Shown here in pieces: positions 8,906-18,239 of a stretch of 64,000 nt of DNA; within the stretch, counting starts at the first letter, position 1, and every line of letters starts with the position of its first letter. The notes under the pieces are model-generated. The model searched no databases, had not been told where the DNA came from, and worked only from the letters and a program-made list of their open reading frames with translations. Source of the DNA: Microcystis panniformis FACHB-1757 (lineage in GTDB: Bacteria > Cyanobacteriota > Cyanobacteriia > Cyanobacteriales > Microcystaceae); NCBI RefSeq assembly GCF_001264245.1, contig NZ_CP011339.1, positions 930,001 through 994,000 on the forward strand, in the 5' to 3' direction. The position numbers and the translations under genes are program-made.

Positions 8906-9694
8906 ATGCTCTCTTTTCGTGCCAAAATAGCTTTTTATTTAGAGGATGTCACCACGGCGATCGGACTGACGGTAAATCTGCTTATCTTAGCATTAATTTT
9001 ACTATCTTTGGGGATTTATGTGGCTCAAACCTATCCCTTATCCGCCACTTGGCAAATGTGGTTACGTCAGCTTGATTGGGGAATTTTAAGCTTATTTTCC
9101 CTAGAGTATTTAATTCGGTTTTGGTGTGCGGAATCAAAACTAGGCTTTGTTTTTAATATTTTTTCGATCCTAGATTTATTGTCAATTCTGCCCCTATTCT
9201 TTGGTTTTTTTGATATTAGGTTTTTTAGAATTTTTCGCTGGTTTAGAATTTTGCGAGTGATTCGTTTTTTTGGTTCCGATCTTTCTATTTTTCAAATTAA
9301 AACTTCCGATCAGATAGTATTTATTCGCATTTTACTAACTCTATTTTCGATTATTTTTGTCTATGCAGGTTTAATTTATCAGATCGAACACCCGATTAAT
9401 CCCCAAGTCTATCGGACATTTTTTGATGCTTTTTACTTCGCCATTGTGACTATGACTACCGTGGGATTTGGGGATGTAACTCCCCTTTCCGATGGGGGCA
9501 AAATGGTGACAGTTTTAATGATTTTAACGGGAGTTTTGTTAATTCCCTTGCAGATTAGCGCTCTGACTAAACAACTATTAAAATCTGGCACTCAAATTGA
9601 TTATCCTTGTCCAGATTGTGGTTTACCCCGTCACGATATAGATGCCAATTTTTGTAAAAACTGTGGGGCAGAACTCTTAAAAAAACCTGATTGA
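8906..9694 (+). CDS. Voltage-gated potassium channel-like protein with C-terminal zinc ribbon
   Basis: 262 residues. There are hydrophobic segments at about 18-40, 55-70 and 80-100, an arginine-spaced S4-like segment at about 105-125 (FRIFRWFRILRVIRFFG), a helix at about 140-157, a pore loop with the selectivity filter TTVGFGDVTP at about 184-193, and a last helix at about 198-220. This is the six-helix voltage-gated cation channel plan, with a filter (GFGD) typical of K+ channels. The tail carries a zinc-ribbon pattern, CPDCG...CKNCG (about 232-254), an uncommon cytosolic add-on. Confidence 0.88.
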   Translation: MLSFRAKIAFYLEDVTTAIGLTVNLLILALILLSLGIYVAQTYPLSATWQMWLRQLDWGILSLFSLEYLIRFWCAESKLGFVFNIFSILDLLSILPLFFGFFDIRFFRIFRWFRILRVIRFFGSDLSIFQIKTSDQIVFIRILLTLFSIIFVYAGLIYQIEHPINPQVYRTFFDAFYFAIVTMTTVGFGDVTPLSDGGKMVTVLMILTGVLLIPLQISALTKQLLKSGTQIDYPCPDCGLPRHDIDANFCKNCGAELLKKPD

Positions 9695-9923
9695 GACTAA
9701 TTCGGGCGAAATTGAGGAGTCAGTATTCAGGAGTCAGTCCCGATGAAAAAATTTTCACCACCACAGATGAAAGAGGTTTCCTTCCCTACACCCTACACCC
9801 CGCACCCCCACACCCCACACCCTGCTCCCAATCCGTCTAAATGTTAAGTTAAGTATCGAAGAGCGGCCATTTCATCACCCAGTAGTAATATAATCACTGA
9901 GTTATCAATTTTGATCCTTGAGT

Positions 9924-10946
9924 ATGACTGCATTCACCACAACCCCCACCCTTGCTAATTTGCCAGCCAGTGACAGCCGTAGCCGCGTCAGTGAATTTAT
10001 GAAATCCCTACAGGATGAAATTTGTCGGGGATTAGAAGAAGTGGATGGACAAGCAAAATTTATCGAAGATAGTTGGCAACGGCCCGAAGGTGGCGGCGGA
10101 CGTTCGCGAGTTTTGCGGGAAGGGGCAATTTTTGAACAAGCAGGGGTGAATTTTTCGGAAGTTTGGGGGAAAGAATTACCTCCTAGCATTGCTAAACAAA
10201 GGCCCGAGGCTGCTGGTCATCAATTTTATGCCACGGGAACCTCGATGGTCTTACATCCTCGCAATCCTTATATTCCCACGGTTCACCTCAATTATCGCTA
10301 TTTTGAAGCAGGTCCGGTTTGGTGGTTTGGCGGTGGTGCCGATTTAACTCCCTACTATGCTTTTGAAGAAGATGCTAGTCATTTTCACCGCACTTTTAAA
10401 CAGGTTTGCGACCAACATCATCCCGAATATTATCCCGTTTTTAAACGCTGGTGTGATGAATATTTTTATCTCAATCATCGTCAGGAAGCCAGAGGCATCG
10501 GCGGGATTTTCTTTGATTACCAAGACGGTTTAGACCCTCTCTATCGGGGTCCTTTTGCCGAAAGTGATGCCGCTATCTATTCAGAAAAATTATCTCCCCA
10601 ACAACCCCGCAACTGGGAAGAAATTTTTAGTTTCATTAATGACTGTGGCCGAGCTTTTCTACCCGCTTATGTTCCCATTGTCCAGAAACGGCGCTCGACG
10701 GAATACGGTGACAGAGAACGTCAGTTTCAACTCTATCGTCGCGGTCGTTATGTAGAATTTAATTTAGTTTATGATCGTGGCACAATTTTTGGGTTGCAAA
10801 CTAACGGTCGTACCGAATCAATTTTGATGTCTTTACCTCCTTTAGTCCGTTGGGAATACTGTTATCAACCTGCACCAAACACCCCAGAAGCAAAACTCTA
10901 TGATGTCTTCCTAAAACCCCAAGATTGGGTTAATTGGCAAGGTTAA
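9924..10946 (+). CDS. hemF: Oxygen-dependent coproporphyrinogen III oxidase
   Basis: Haem and chlorophyll pathway enzyme that oxidatively decarboxylates coproporphyrinogen III to protoporphyrinogen IX. About 340 residues. Motifs include GGGRSRVLREG near 55-65, FEQAGVNFS, TSMVLHPRNPYIPTVH near 105-120, WWFGGGADLTPYY near 134-146 and GIGGIFFDYQDG near 190-201, all hemF signatures. The ATG at 9924 is chosen over an in-frame TTG at 9918. The stop is followed within three bases by a long heptad repeat tract. Confidence 0.97.
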   Translation: MTAFTTTPTLANLPASDSRSRVSEFMKSLQDEICRGLEEVDGQAKFIEDSWQRPEGGGGRSRVLREGAIFEQAGVNFSEVWGKELPPSIAKQRPEAAGHQFYATGTSMVLHPRNPYIPTVHLNYRYFEAGPVWWFGGGADLTPYYAFEEDASHFHRTFKQVCDQHHPEYYPVFKRWCDEYFYLNHRQEARGIGGIFFDYQDGLDPLYRGPFAESDAAIYSEKLSPQQPRNWEEIFSFINDCGRAFLPAYVPIVQKRRSTEYGDRERQFQLYRRGRYVEFNLVYDRGTIFGLQTNGRTESILMSLPPLVRWEYCYQPAPNTPEAKLYDVFLKPQDWVNWQG

Positions 10947-10948
10947 AT

Positions 10949-11195
10949 CAGTTATCAGTGATCAGTTATCAGTTATCAGTGATCAGTTATCAGTGATCAG
11001 TGATCAGTTATCAGTTATCAGTGATCAGTTATCAGTTATCAGTTATCAGTGATCAGTTATCAGTGATCAGTTATCAGTTATCAGTTATCAGTTATCAGTG
11101 ATCAGTTATCAGTGATCAGTGATCAGTGATCAGTGATCAGTTATCAGTTATCAGTGATCAGTTATCAGTTATCAGTGATCAGTGATCAGTTATCA
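10949..11195. repeat. Mixed heptad repeat array (CAGTTAT / CAGTGAT)
   Basis: About 35 contiguous 7-bp units in which the fourth-to-fifth bases alternate irregularly between TT and TG. Every CAGTGAT unit creates a GATC / TGATCA site, whereas CAGTTAT units do not. The array fills most of the 378-bp hemF-tilS gap. The remaining sequence (11196-11324) includes AGTTTTAAGTGGACAGTG, which recurs at 12320, next to the array's counterpart after tilS. No gene is seen. Confidence 0.95.
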
Positions 11196-11324
11196 GATTA
11201 TAGTTTTAAGTGGACAGTGTTAGGTGAAAACTTCGCTAATTTCTTTTCACTGATTACTGTTCACTGATTACTGTTCACTGAAAATACTTCCCACACCCTT
11301 GTCAAGTAAATAAATCTAAAAATT

Positions 11325-12299
11325 TTGGCTAATTTTTGGACACCTCTCCATACTCGTCTGGAAACCACGGTGAAAAAGGGACAATTACTACCTAAAAATG
11401 CGTCTCTGTTAGTGGCATTGTCTGCGGGTCAGGATTCCCTCTGTTTAGGTCAATTATTGCTGGATTTGCGCTCTCGTTGGGGTTGGCAACTAGCGATCGC
11501 TCATTGTGATCACCGTTGGTCCTACGACGGAGGATTAGTGGATCATGTGCAGAAAATCGCCGAAATTTGGCAATTACCCGTTTATATTGCCACTGCACCC
11601 CCCATGGCGGAAACAGAAGCCAAAGCAAGACAATGGCGTTATCAAGCTTTACAAACAATCGCCCAAGAACAGGGTTTTAATTATCTTCTCACGGCACACA
11701 CGAGGAGCGATCGAGCGGAAACTTTTCTTTATAATCTCACGCGCGGGGCGGGTAGTGATGGACTTTCTGCCTTAACTTGGTTGACAAGTTTAACCCCAGA
11801 TATTTTTTTAGTCCGTCCCCTCTTAAATGTCACTCGCGGGGAAACTTTCGCTTTTTGTCAAAGTCGAGAATTACCGATCTGGTATGATCGAGCTAATGAG
11901 AATTTACGCTATGCTCGCAATCGCATCCGTCAGGAATTATTACCCTACCTGCAAACTAATTTAAATCCCCAAATCGAAAAACATCTCGCCCAAACTGCTG
12001 AAATTTTGGAAGCAGAAAGCGATTATTTATATAGTATTGCCCGGGATATTTTTCGTCAGGTTATTGATCTAGATCAAAAAAGACTCGATCGCTCCCCTTT
12101 ACAAATTTTACCTCTAGCGATACAAAGACGAGTGATTCGTTTATTTTTAGCTCAATATTTACCATCATCGCCTAATTTTGCCGAAGTTGAGTCAGTGGTT
12201 AATCTCATTACTGGTGTTAATCGCAATGCCACTTCTTCCTTAACCGGCAAAATTCGGGTAGAAGTACAACAAAATTGGCTATATATTAGTTATCAGTGA
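11325..12299 (+). CDS. tilS: tRNA(Ile)-lysidine synthetase
   Basis: Modifies C34 of the CAU-anticodon tRNA-Ile to lysidine using ATP and lysine. 324 residues, with an N-terminal PP-loop N-type ATPase. The PP-loop appears as ALSAGQDSLCL (about 31-41) where SGGxDS is usual, with an Ala in place of the second Gly. HCDHRW, ETEAKARQWRY and TAHTRSDRAETFLYNL follow. No ATG fits; TTG at 11325 is the likely start. The last residues (ISYQ, stop) are encoded by TTATCAGTGA, identical to the heptad repeat, so a repeat may have supplied the terminus. Confidence 0.92.
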   Translation: MANFWTPLHTRLETTVKKGQLLPKNASLLVALSAGQDSLCLGQLLLDLRSRWGWQLAIAHCDHRWSYDGGLVDHVQKIAEIWQLPVYIATAPPMAETEAKARQWRYQALQTIAQEQGFNYLLTAHTRSDRAETFLYNLTRGAGSDGLSALTWLTSLTPDIFLVRPLLNVTRGETFAFCQSRELPIWYDRANENLRYARNRIRQELLPYLQTNLNPQIEKHLAQTAEILEAESDYLYSIARDIFRQVIDLDQKRLDRSPLQILPLAIQRRVIRLFLAQYLPSSPNFAEVESVVNLITGVNRNATSSLTGKIRVEVQQNWLYISYQ

Positions 12300-12596
12300 T
12301 CAGTTATCAGTTATCAGATTACAGTTTTAAGTGGACAGTGTTAGGTGAAAACTTTCTTTTCACTGATTAAGTGGGTGGGTGGAATTAAATATAAGATGAA
12401 CGTAGGTTGGGTTGAAGCATGAAACCCAACCCCCTTCGCTACTTTCTTTTCACTGATTACTGCTTACTGTTTACTGTTCACTGAAAAAACCCATCTCCCC
12501 ATTCTAGTTATCTCTAGCTAACTTTTACAGCAATTGGTTTAAGAAGAAACTAAAATGGTAATACAATTAAACTAAGAATAAAATTGGCGGGGCATA
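12300..12596. repeat. Intergenic patchwork of dispersed repeats
   Basis: Heptad units at 12289-12318, then a near copy of 11199-11240 (TTTTAAGTGGACAGTG), then a block from 12378 starting GGAATTAAATATAAGATG that contains GTTGGGTTGAAGCATGAAAC. The same block occurs at 18253. No ORF or RNA gene is recognised. The promoter of the downstream helicase presumably lies in the last 100 bp. Confidence 0.6.
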
Positions 12597-14897
12597 ATGA
12601 GCGAAACTAAAGTAATTAATCGAGAAAATTTACTGGTAAATCTCCGGCAACAACTACGCGCCGGACAACAGGAATTAGCCGATTGGCAAGGGGGAAAAAT
12701 GGCCATTTCTGCGGTGCCGGGAGCGGGAAAATCTCACAGTTTAGCAGTAGCTGCCGCTATGGTTATTGCTCGTGAGCAACTGCACGCTAAAAAACAGTTA
12801 ATTATTGTCACCTACACCCGCTCGGCTGCCGCTAGTATTAAAGCTAAAATTAAACAACGCTTGCAAGATTTACAGCTTTCTGCTCAAGGTTTTAGCGTTC
12901 AAACTCTGCACGGACTGGCCCTACAATTGGCCCGTCGTTACCCAGAATTATCGGCATTAGACCTCGAATCTTCTACCTTAGTTATTCCGACTCCTAGCCA
13001 CAGAATTATTAGAAACTCGGTGGAAAAATGGCTAATTGCCGATCCAATTCGTTATCAAAAGTTATTAGAAGGAGTAGAATTTGATGGGGAAGAAACCGAA
13101 AGATTACGCCGTCAATCGGTGCTGAGAACCGAAATTTTACCTAGTCTTGCTTATGCGGCCATTCATGAGCTAAAAAGTTCGGGATTATCACCGCAGCAAG
13201 TCTGGGAATTAAGCCACTATACCGACGATAATTATCAAATTCTCGCTATGGCTAGTGGTTTGTACGAACAGTATGAAATCCTGATGCGTCAGAAAAACTA
13301 TATAGATTATGATGACATGATTTTAGGAGCCTTGCGAGTATTAGAGGAAGAAAAAATTCGCCGACAATGGCAAAAATCTGTCTTTGGAGTCTTTGAAGAT
13401 GAGGCACAGGATTCTAGTCCTCTCCAAGAAAAACTAATTACTATTTTAGCAAAAAATAATGACGGAGAAATACCTAATTTAATTCGCGTCGGCGATCCCA
13501 ATCAAGCGATTAATTCTACCTTTACTCCCGCCGATCCTGTTTACTTTAATTGGTTTTGTGAAAGTTGTCAAAACGAAGGCAATTTATCCACTATGAACCA
13601 AGCAGGTCGCAGCAATACTAAAATTATTGAAGCTGCTAATTTAGTGTTACAATGGGTCGATCGAGATTGGAAACAGGGAAAAGATAATCATAAAGTTACC
13701 GAGGCGCCTTTTCGGGTTCAAGCGATTCTTCCCGTCGGTGCTGAAGATCCCCAACCTAATCCAGTTAAAGAGGGAAAAGGATTAGAAATTTATCAACCCG
13801 ATGACATTTATCAAACAGTAGAATTAATTGAAAAACGTCTAGTTAAATTACTCCAAGAAAATCCTCAACATAATGCCGCTATCCTCGTTAGAGAAAATCG
13901 ACAAGGACACTTTTTTGCTCAAAAATTCGCCCATTTTTATAAAAGTTATCAAATCAGAATTTTTGAAGCTAACGAGATCGATCGCTTTTCCCAAATTCCC
14001 GCCGAAATGCTGAAACTATTAGCTTTTGTCGAACGTCCCCACTCTCCCGATTATCTCAAAGCGGCTTTAGAAGTGCTACAATTTAGGGGTTTAATTACTG
14101 CCCAAGACTTAAATCCTTTAGTTACCTATCCCGAACAATTTCTTTATCCCACTCCCCTCGATCCTGAACTGAAATCTAACGAAAAAATCGCCCGTCGTTA
14201 TTGTTGCAGTTTACTAAAAGCTAGATTAGAATTACCCCATTATCAACTCCTGTCTTTTTTCGCTATGACTCTCCAATATTCGGGGTCAGAATTAGCCACA
14301 TTGCAAAAATTAACCGCCCGTATTTATCAGGAAACTGCTGGTAATAGTTCTCTGAAAAATACAATTAATACCCTTAATGAAATTATCGCCTCTGAGCGCT
14401 TTGAAGGAGTGGAAGAAGATAACGACGATTGTTATACTCGTCCCGGACAACTGACTATTATTACTATGCACAAAGCCAAGGGTTTAGACTGGGATTATGT
14501 TTTTATTCCCTTTCTTCATGAAGATATTATCCCCGGCAAACCTTGGGTTCCCAATGGGGCGAAATTTTTGGGAGATTTTACCCTCGCAGAAGTGGCACGA
14601 GCGCAAATTCGAGCAGCGGTTCATCAACGCTATTTAAACCCCGACAGCATACCAATTATTCCCCCACCTTTAAGCGCTTGGTTAGAAGCTGGACAACTTA
14701 AAAAAGCTGAAGAATACCGACTTTTGTATGTAGCGATGACGCGAGCAAAAAGACTTTTATGGATGTCGAGTGAAAAAAAAGCTCCCTTCCGTTGGAACAC
14801 TTTTCGCGGAGATGAAAGTAGTCAATTACAGGATAAAAATCCCTGTCCTGTCTTTCCTGTTTTAATCAATGCTTTCCCCGATTCTTTCTGTGTTTAA
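12597..14897 (+). CDS. UvrD/Rep-like superfamily 1 DNA helicase
   Basis: 766-residue ATP-dependent 3'-5' helicase. Walker A is AVPGAGKSHSL (about 39-49). Motif Ia is YTRSAAASIK and motif II is FEDEAQDSSPLQ (about 266-277). Motif III/IV is RVGDPNQAINSTF, motif V is TMHKAKGLDWDYVF (about 623-636) and motif VI is LLYVAMTRAKRLLW. The C-terminal 4Fe-4S nuclease domain of AddB/RecB types is absent. Probably acts in DNA repair or recombination. Its end overlaps the convergent gene at 14862 by 36 bp. Confidence 0.93.
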   Translation: MSETKVINRENLLVNLRQQLRAGQQELADWQGGKMAISAVPGAGKSHSLAVAAAMVIAREQLHAKKQLIIVTYTRSAAASIKAKIKQRLQDLQLSAQGFSVQTLHGLALQLARRYPELSALDLESSTLVIPTPSHRIIRNSVEKWLIADPIRYQKLLEGVEFDGEETERLRRQSVLRTEILPSLAYAAIHELKSSGLSPQQVWELSHYTDDNYQILAMASGLYEQYEILMRQKNYIDYDDMILGALRVLEEEKIRRQWQKSVFGVFEDEAQDSSPLQEKLITILAKNNDGEIPNLIRVGDPNQAINSTFTPADPVYFNWFCESCQNEGNLSTMNQAGRSNTKIIEAANLVLQWVDRDWKQGKDNHKVTEAPFRVQAILPVGAEDPQPNPVKEGKGLEIYQPDDIYQTVELIEKRLVKLLQENPQHNAAILVRENRQGHFFAQKFAHFYKSYQIRIFEANEIDRFSQIPAEMLKLLAFVERPHSPDYLKAALEVLQFRGLITAQDLNPLVTYPEQFLYPTPLDPELKSNEKIARRYCCSLLKARLELPHYQLLSFFAMTLQYSGSELATLQKLTARIYQETAGNSSLKNTINTLNEIIASERFEGVEEDNDDCYTRPGQLTIITMHKAKGLDWDYVFIPFLHEDIIPGKPWVPNGAKFLGDFTLAEVARAQIRAAVHQRYLNPDSIPIIPPPLSAWLEAGQLKKAEEYRLLYVAMTRAKRLLWMSSEKKAPFRWNTFRGDESSQLQDKNPCPVFPVLINAFPDSFCV

Positions 14898-15101
14898 CTG
14901 TTGCTGCAGCGTCCGCGGATAAAGAATTAGGAAGACAAACCACCAGAGGAGTATAGGAATAGATAGGAGTAGAGTTAACCAGAGACGCTGAGTTAAAAAC
15001 CAACAGCCGGCAATCAGGGTAATTCCTGTCAATAAAATCGACCAAGGTTGACACCAACGGGGTTTGTGATCCCAAACGCTACTAGATTTCGAGTTAGACA
15101 T
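14862..15101 (-). CDS. Small membrane protein (DUF6737-like)
   Basis: 79 residues with a cytosolic N-terminus (SVWDHKPRWCQPWSI), two membrane helices at about 21-37 and 42-60, and a tail LYPRTLQQQL. The pattern matches a family of small cyanobacterial membrane proteins of unknown role, which I recall as DUF6737. Its 3' end overlaps the helicase 3' end by 36 bp in convergent orientation. Confidence 0.65.
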   Translation of the reverse strand: MSNSKSSSVWDHKPRWCQPWSILLTGITLIAGCWFLTQRLWLTLLLSIPILLWWFVFLILYPRTLQQQLNTERIGESID

Positions 15102-15201
15102 TGGTTAAGGTTCGGTAATTTACTAACTCAATTTTAGAGCGATCGAGCTTAAAAAACGCTTGGGAAGACCGAAAGAGTAGAAAATTGCTCGATTCACTTA
15201 T

Positions 15202-16083
15202 TTAAAAATAACTTCCCCCAATCATAGCCGCTAATAAAATAAAACCGACCCAAACATTTTGACCGAACATTTGACCATAAACTGGTTTGGGTAAATCAGA
15301 TTGACGTAACAGCTGGTATTGACGCAACCAAGCGATCGCCGCTAGACCCAACCCTAGCCAAAAAGAGGCTGATAACTGCATTTTTTGCCCCTCCCAAGCC
15401 AATAAACCCACTGTTATGGCAAAAAAGACCCCCACGGCTTCTGGGGCGTATTTGCCGAAAAATATGGCACTTGAGTTAATACCAACCTTGAGATCATCCT
15501 CTCGATCGGACAGAGCATAAATTGTATCAAATGCTAATGTCCAAAAAATCACCGCTCCCCATAATATAAATGTATTGCTATTTAACGACCCGGTGACGGC
15601 ACTCCAACAGATTAAAACCGCAAAACCCCAAGCGAGAGAAAGAACCAATTGGGGTACAGGAAAAAAACGCTTGGCGAGGGGATAGCAGATAATCAAGGGA
15701 ACGGCGGCCACACATAGGCAAAAACTCAGGAAATTCAGATATAAAGCTAAAATTGCGGCGCAAAAGAAAGCAATCAGAGCGATAATCAAACCAACCTTGA
15801 TCGATAAAGCTCTGGCCGCTAAAGGACGGTTACGAGTGCGATCGACTTGTGGATCGATATCCCGATCCCAAAGATCGTTAACCACACAACCGGCGGCGCT
15901 AGTGGCCAAAGTTCCCAAAATGATCACCCCGATCAAGGGTAGTGGTGGCACCCCGTCTGCCGCCAAAAATACCGCCCATAAAGCGGGAACCATCAAAATT
16001 AACCTACCGGCGGGTTTATCCCAGCGCAAGAGGCGAATAATCGTCATCCAAGTGGGTTCTAGATCGGGTTGGGATATGGTCAT
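15202..16083 (-). CDS. plqA: 4-hydroxybenzoate polyprenyltransferase (UbiA family)
   Basis: Integral membrane prenyltransferase, 293 residues, most likely the cyanobacterial enzyme that prenylates 4-hydroxybenzoate for plastoquinone synthesis. Both Asp-rich motifs are present: NDLWDRDIDPQVDRTRNRP (about 70-88) and the second, SDREDDLKVG (about 190-199). About eight hydrophobic helices. The open frame extends upstream through a Pro/His-rich stretch coded by a low-complexity repeat; the ATG at 16083 (MTISQPDLEPTW) is the credible start. Confidence 0.93.
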   Translation of the reverse strand: MTISQPDLEPTWMTIIRLLRWDKPAGRLILMVPALWAVFLAADGVPPLPLIGVIILGTLATSAAGCVVNDLWDRDIDPQVDRTRNRPLAARALSIKVGLIIALIAFFCAAILALYLNFLSFCLCVAAVPLIICYPLAKRFFPVPQLVLSLAWGFAVLICWSAVTGSLNSNTFILWGAVIFWTLAFDTIYALSDREDDLKVGINSSAIFFGKYAPEAVGVFFAITVGLLAWEGQKMQLSASFWLGLGLAAIAWLRQYQLLRQSDLPKPVYGQMFGQNVWVGFILLAAMIGGSYF

Positions 16084-16102
16084 AATTTCTCGTAAAAAGT
16101 AG

Positions 16103-16230
16103 AAACTAGGAGTTAAGGGGGTGTGGGGTGTGGGGGGTTGGGTGTGGGGTGTGGGGTTTTGGGGAAGTGGGGTGTGGGAAGTGGGGTTTTGGGGAAGTGG
16201 GGTGTGGGGTTTGGGGTGTGGGAAGAATAA
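16103..16230. repeat. G-rich low-complexity tract (GGGGTGTG / GGGGAAGTG)
   Basis: Irregular tandem copies of GGGGTGTG, GGGGTTTT and GGGAAGTG just upstream of the prenyltransferase start. Similar purine-rich tracts occur at 23163-23283, 36140-36262 and 40967-41105. It creates a spurious Pro/His/Thr-rich upstream extension of the prenyltransferase frame. At 16290-16312 a single IS-end-like motif, CTTTTTCAGCAAACTCT, is present. Confidence 0.85.
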
Positions 16231-16335
16231 ATAAAAATAATCTCCTGACGACCGACGACCGGCTACTGACGACCAGCTACTGACTCCTAACCCCACCAGT
16301 AAACTTTTTCAGCAAACTCTACTTACTTAACGTGA

Positions 16336-16833
16336 TTACCAGCCCCAACTATTGGGAACGCCTTTAAACGGACCGACCACATCGGAGGTTATCCATCCCC
16401 CGTAAAAGTTGCCCGGTTGCGGTTGTACTAATTCCCCGTCGGCATAACAAGCGGTCATTTTCGCAGGATAAAAAGCCAGATAATTCTTAATTGCCTGAAA
16501 CTCTGGTGTCGGATCCGGATAATACCAAGCGGCGTTAATTGCCTGTTGGTCGCCAACGGTGATATTGTAATATCCGGCTAGACCTTTCCACTCACAAAAA
16601 GACTTTTCTGCTGTGGCTTGCAGGTATTCCATTTTAATATCTTGGGGCGGTAGATAATAAACTGGGGGATGACTGGTTTCTAGAACTCGATAACTGCTTT
16701 TAGTATCGGCAATTATCACACCATTAAAGATAATTTGTAGGTGTTTAGGCGATAATTCTAGGCGCGGGGGACGAGGATAATCCCAGACGGATTCCTGTCC
16801 TGCTTTTGCTGGTATCGGTTGGGGACGAAACAT
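16336..16833 (-). CDS. DUF427 domain protein, long form
   Basis: 165 residues with the DUF427 core in the middle (SFCEWKGLAGYYNITVGD about 88-105, NAAWYYPDPTPEF about 111-123, YLAFYPAKM about 129-137). The N-terminal extension contains SVWDYPRPP and LQIIFNGVIIADT; the C-terminal tail contains GGWITSDVVGPFKG. It is a paralogue of the 94-residue protein at 65-349. Function unknown. An isolated monocistronic gene. Confidence 0.85.
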   Translation of the reverse strand: MFRPQPIPAKAGQESVWDYPRPPRLELSPKHLQIIFNGVIIADTKSSYRVLETSHPPVYYLPPQDIKMEYLQATAEKSFCEWKGLAGYYNITVGDQQAINAAWYYPDPTPEFQAIKNYLAFYPAKMTACYADGELVQPQPGNFYGGWITSDVVGPFKGVPNSWGW

Positions 16834-16898
16834 AATTTTTCTTATATTATTCTCCGAGTCAGTAAACAGTAAACAGTATTCAGTTTACTGCTCACTGT

Positions 16899-17414
16899 TT
16901 ACTGTTTACTGCTCACTGAAAAGAGTTTTCTCAGGGTTTCCACTCGTTCTCGATTGACATTTAAATCCGATTCTCCTAAGCGGGAGGCCGAGCGAACATC
17001 GATCGCATTTTTGCTAGGATTAAGAGAAAATTCCAGATCATCGACAAATCCCATCCATTGACTGCTAAATTCGGCGTAGAGATAGTTACTATCTTGGTTA
17101 ATAATTTTAGTTCTCGGTTGGGAAGCGATAATTTTAGCTAATTGCTCGATCGCTTTTTCCCCGCTACCCTGATAACTAAGGGGTTCGATCGAATGAGCCG
17201 GATCCTGACTCTGACTACTAACACAATTAGGAGTGACCGGACAAGGGGCCAGTTTACCTTCCCTGACTCCCAAATAATCGGGACGAGTACCGGCGAATAA
17301 ACTGACGCTATCGGGAGCAATTAACCTAATTCCTAGCCAGATGAGCAGTATTCCCAGGAAAATAAACGGGGTTAGCCGGAAAGATTTTTTCACCGTGTCG
17401 GAAGTTTCAGTCAT
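16899..17414 (-). CDS. DUF1499 family protein, membrane-anchored
   Basis: 171 residues. A hydrophobic segment at about 15-32 (TPFIFLGILLIWLGIRLI) should anchor or export the protein. The DUF1499 body follows with LAPCPVTPNCVSSQSQ (about 51-66), YLYAEFSSQWMGFVDDLEF (about 107-125) and DVRSASRLGESDLNVNRERV (about 134-153). Biochemical role unknown. Its 3' end overlaps a small heptad-like inverted repeat region at 16860-16920. Confidence 0.87.
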   Translation of the reverse strand: MTETSDTVKKSFRLTPFIFLGILLIWLGIRLIAPDSVSLFAGTRPDYLGVREGKLAPCPVTPNCVSSQSQDPAHSIEPLSYQGSGEKAIEQLAKIIASQPRTKIINQDSNYLYAEFSSQWMGFVDDLEFSLNPSKNAIDVRSASRLGESDLNVNRERVETLRKLFSVSSKQ

Positions 17415-17484
17415 GCTAGTCTTACAGAATCACTTCAATTAACTTAACATTGATAGGTGTGACAATATCAGGAGATAGAATAAG

Positions 17485-17688
17485 ATGTTTCTCGATGAAT
17501 TACAACCCGTTGTTAAAGAACTGATTCAACAACCGATCGCTTTTTTCGGTGGTTTTGCCTCTGGATTACTGCGCTTGAAACTTTCGGACGATCCCCTGAA
17601 AACATGGTTAGAACAGCAGGGATTAGTCAGTTTTAACGACAATAATCAGGATAACGGCAACAGTCCCCAGTCGATCTCGATCGATTAG
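17485..17688 (+). CDS. Small cyanobacterial hypothetical protein
   Basis: 67 residues, divergent from the DUF1499 gene. It contains an amphipathic N-terminal helix, FFGGFASGLLRLKLSDDPLK (about 20-39) and a polar Asn-rich tail. ATG at 17485, with GGAG upstream as a plausible ribosome binding site. I recognise the pattern as a conserved cyanobacterial short protein but know of no function. Confidence 0.65.
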   Translation: MFLDELQPVVKELIQQPIAFFGGFASGLLRLKLSDDPLKTWLEQQGLVSFNDNNQDNGNSPQSISID

Positions 17689-17761
17689 GGATCAGGGGTT
17701 AGCTGTTGGGGGTAAGGGTATTCTCCCATCCCCAACACCCCCCGCTTACTACCCCATCAGC

Positions 17762-18226
17762 TTAACTTGTTGCTGAAAGTAGATAAATTTCCTCGGCTAC
17801 TCGTTTCAAGCGTCTTAATTGCGCTTCCATATCCTTTTTAGTCCATTTGGCGGCGAATTGCTGGAATCCCCACCCCACAACCGGATTAGGAATCGCAAAC
17901 TCAAAACGATTGATTAGACAAGTGCCGCCATCATTGGGTTGACATTCCCAGCGATCGCAACCGCGAAAAAAGCCTTCAAATTGCCAGACAATTAACCCCG
18001 GTTCTCTCTCAATCACCGTACTTTTCAGCGTTGGCTGAATTAGGGGAATTTGAATCAAAAAACGACTTCTCCCACCGATATCGGTCTTCCAATCGCCGAT
18101 AGGTTCACAAACTAACACCGGATTCAACCAACGACGCATTAACTCTAAATCCGTGATACAACGCTCCACCGTCGTGGCACTAGCTTTAATCTGAATTGAT
18201 TGTTCAAATACTTGACAAGATGACAT
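17762..18226 (-). CDS. SRPBCC (START/Bet v1-like) family protein
   Basis: 154-residue protein beginning CQVFEQSIQIKASATTVERC, the usual opening of polyketide cyclase/SRPBCC proteins, with LMRRWLNPVL and the strand pattern SRFLIQIPLI / STVIEREPGLIVWQFEG. The family binds hydrophobic ligands in a helix-grip fold; the ligand here is unknown. Its start lies beside a dispersed repeat block at 18240. Confidence 0.8.
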   Translation of the reverse strand: MSSCQVFEQSIQIKASATTVERCITDLELMRRWLNPVLVCEPIGDWKTDIGGRSRFLIQIPLIQPTLKSTVIEREPGLIVWQFEGFFRGCDRWECQPNDGGTCLINRFEFAIPNPVVGWGFQQFAAKWTKKDMEAQLRRLKRVAEEIYLLSATS

Positions 18227-18239
18227 TGATCTGCTTATA

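Noticed and set aside
16084..16296. N-terminal extension of the prenyltransferase rich in Pro, His and Thr
   Set aside because: Encoded by the G-rich low-complexity tract; the family starts at MTISQPDLEP.
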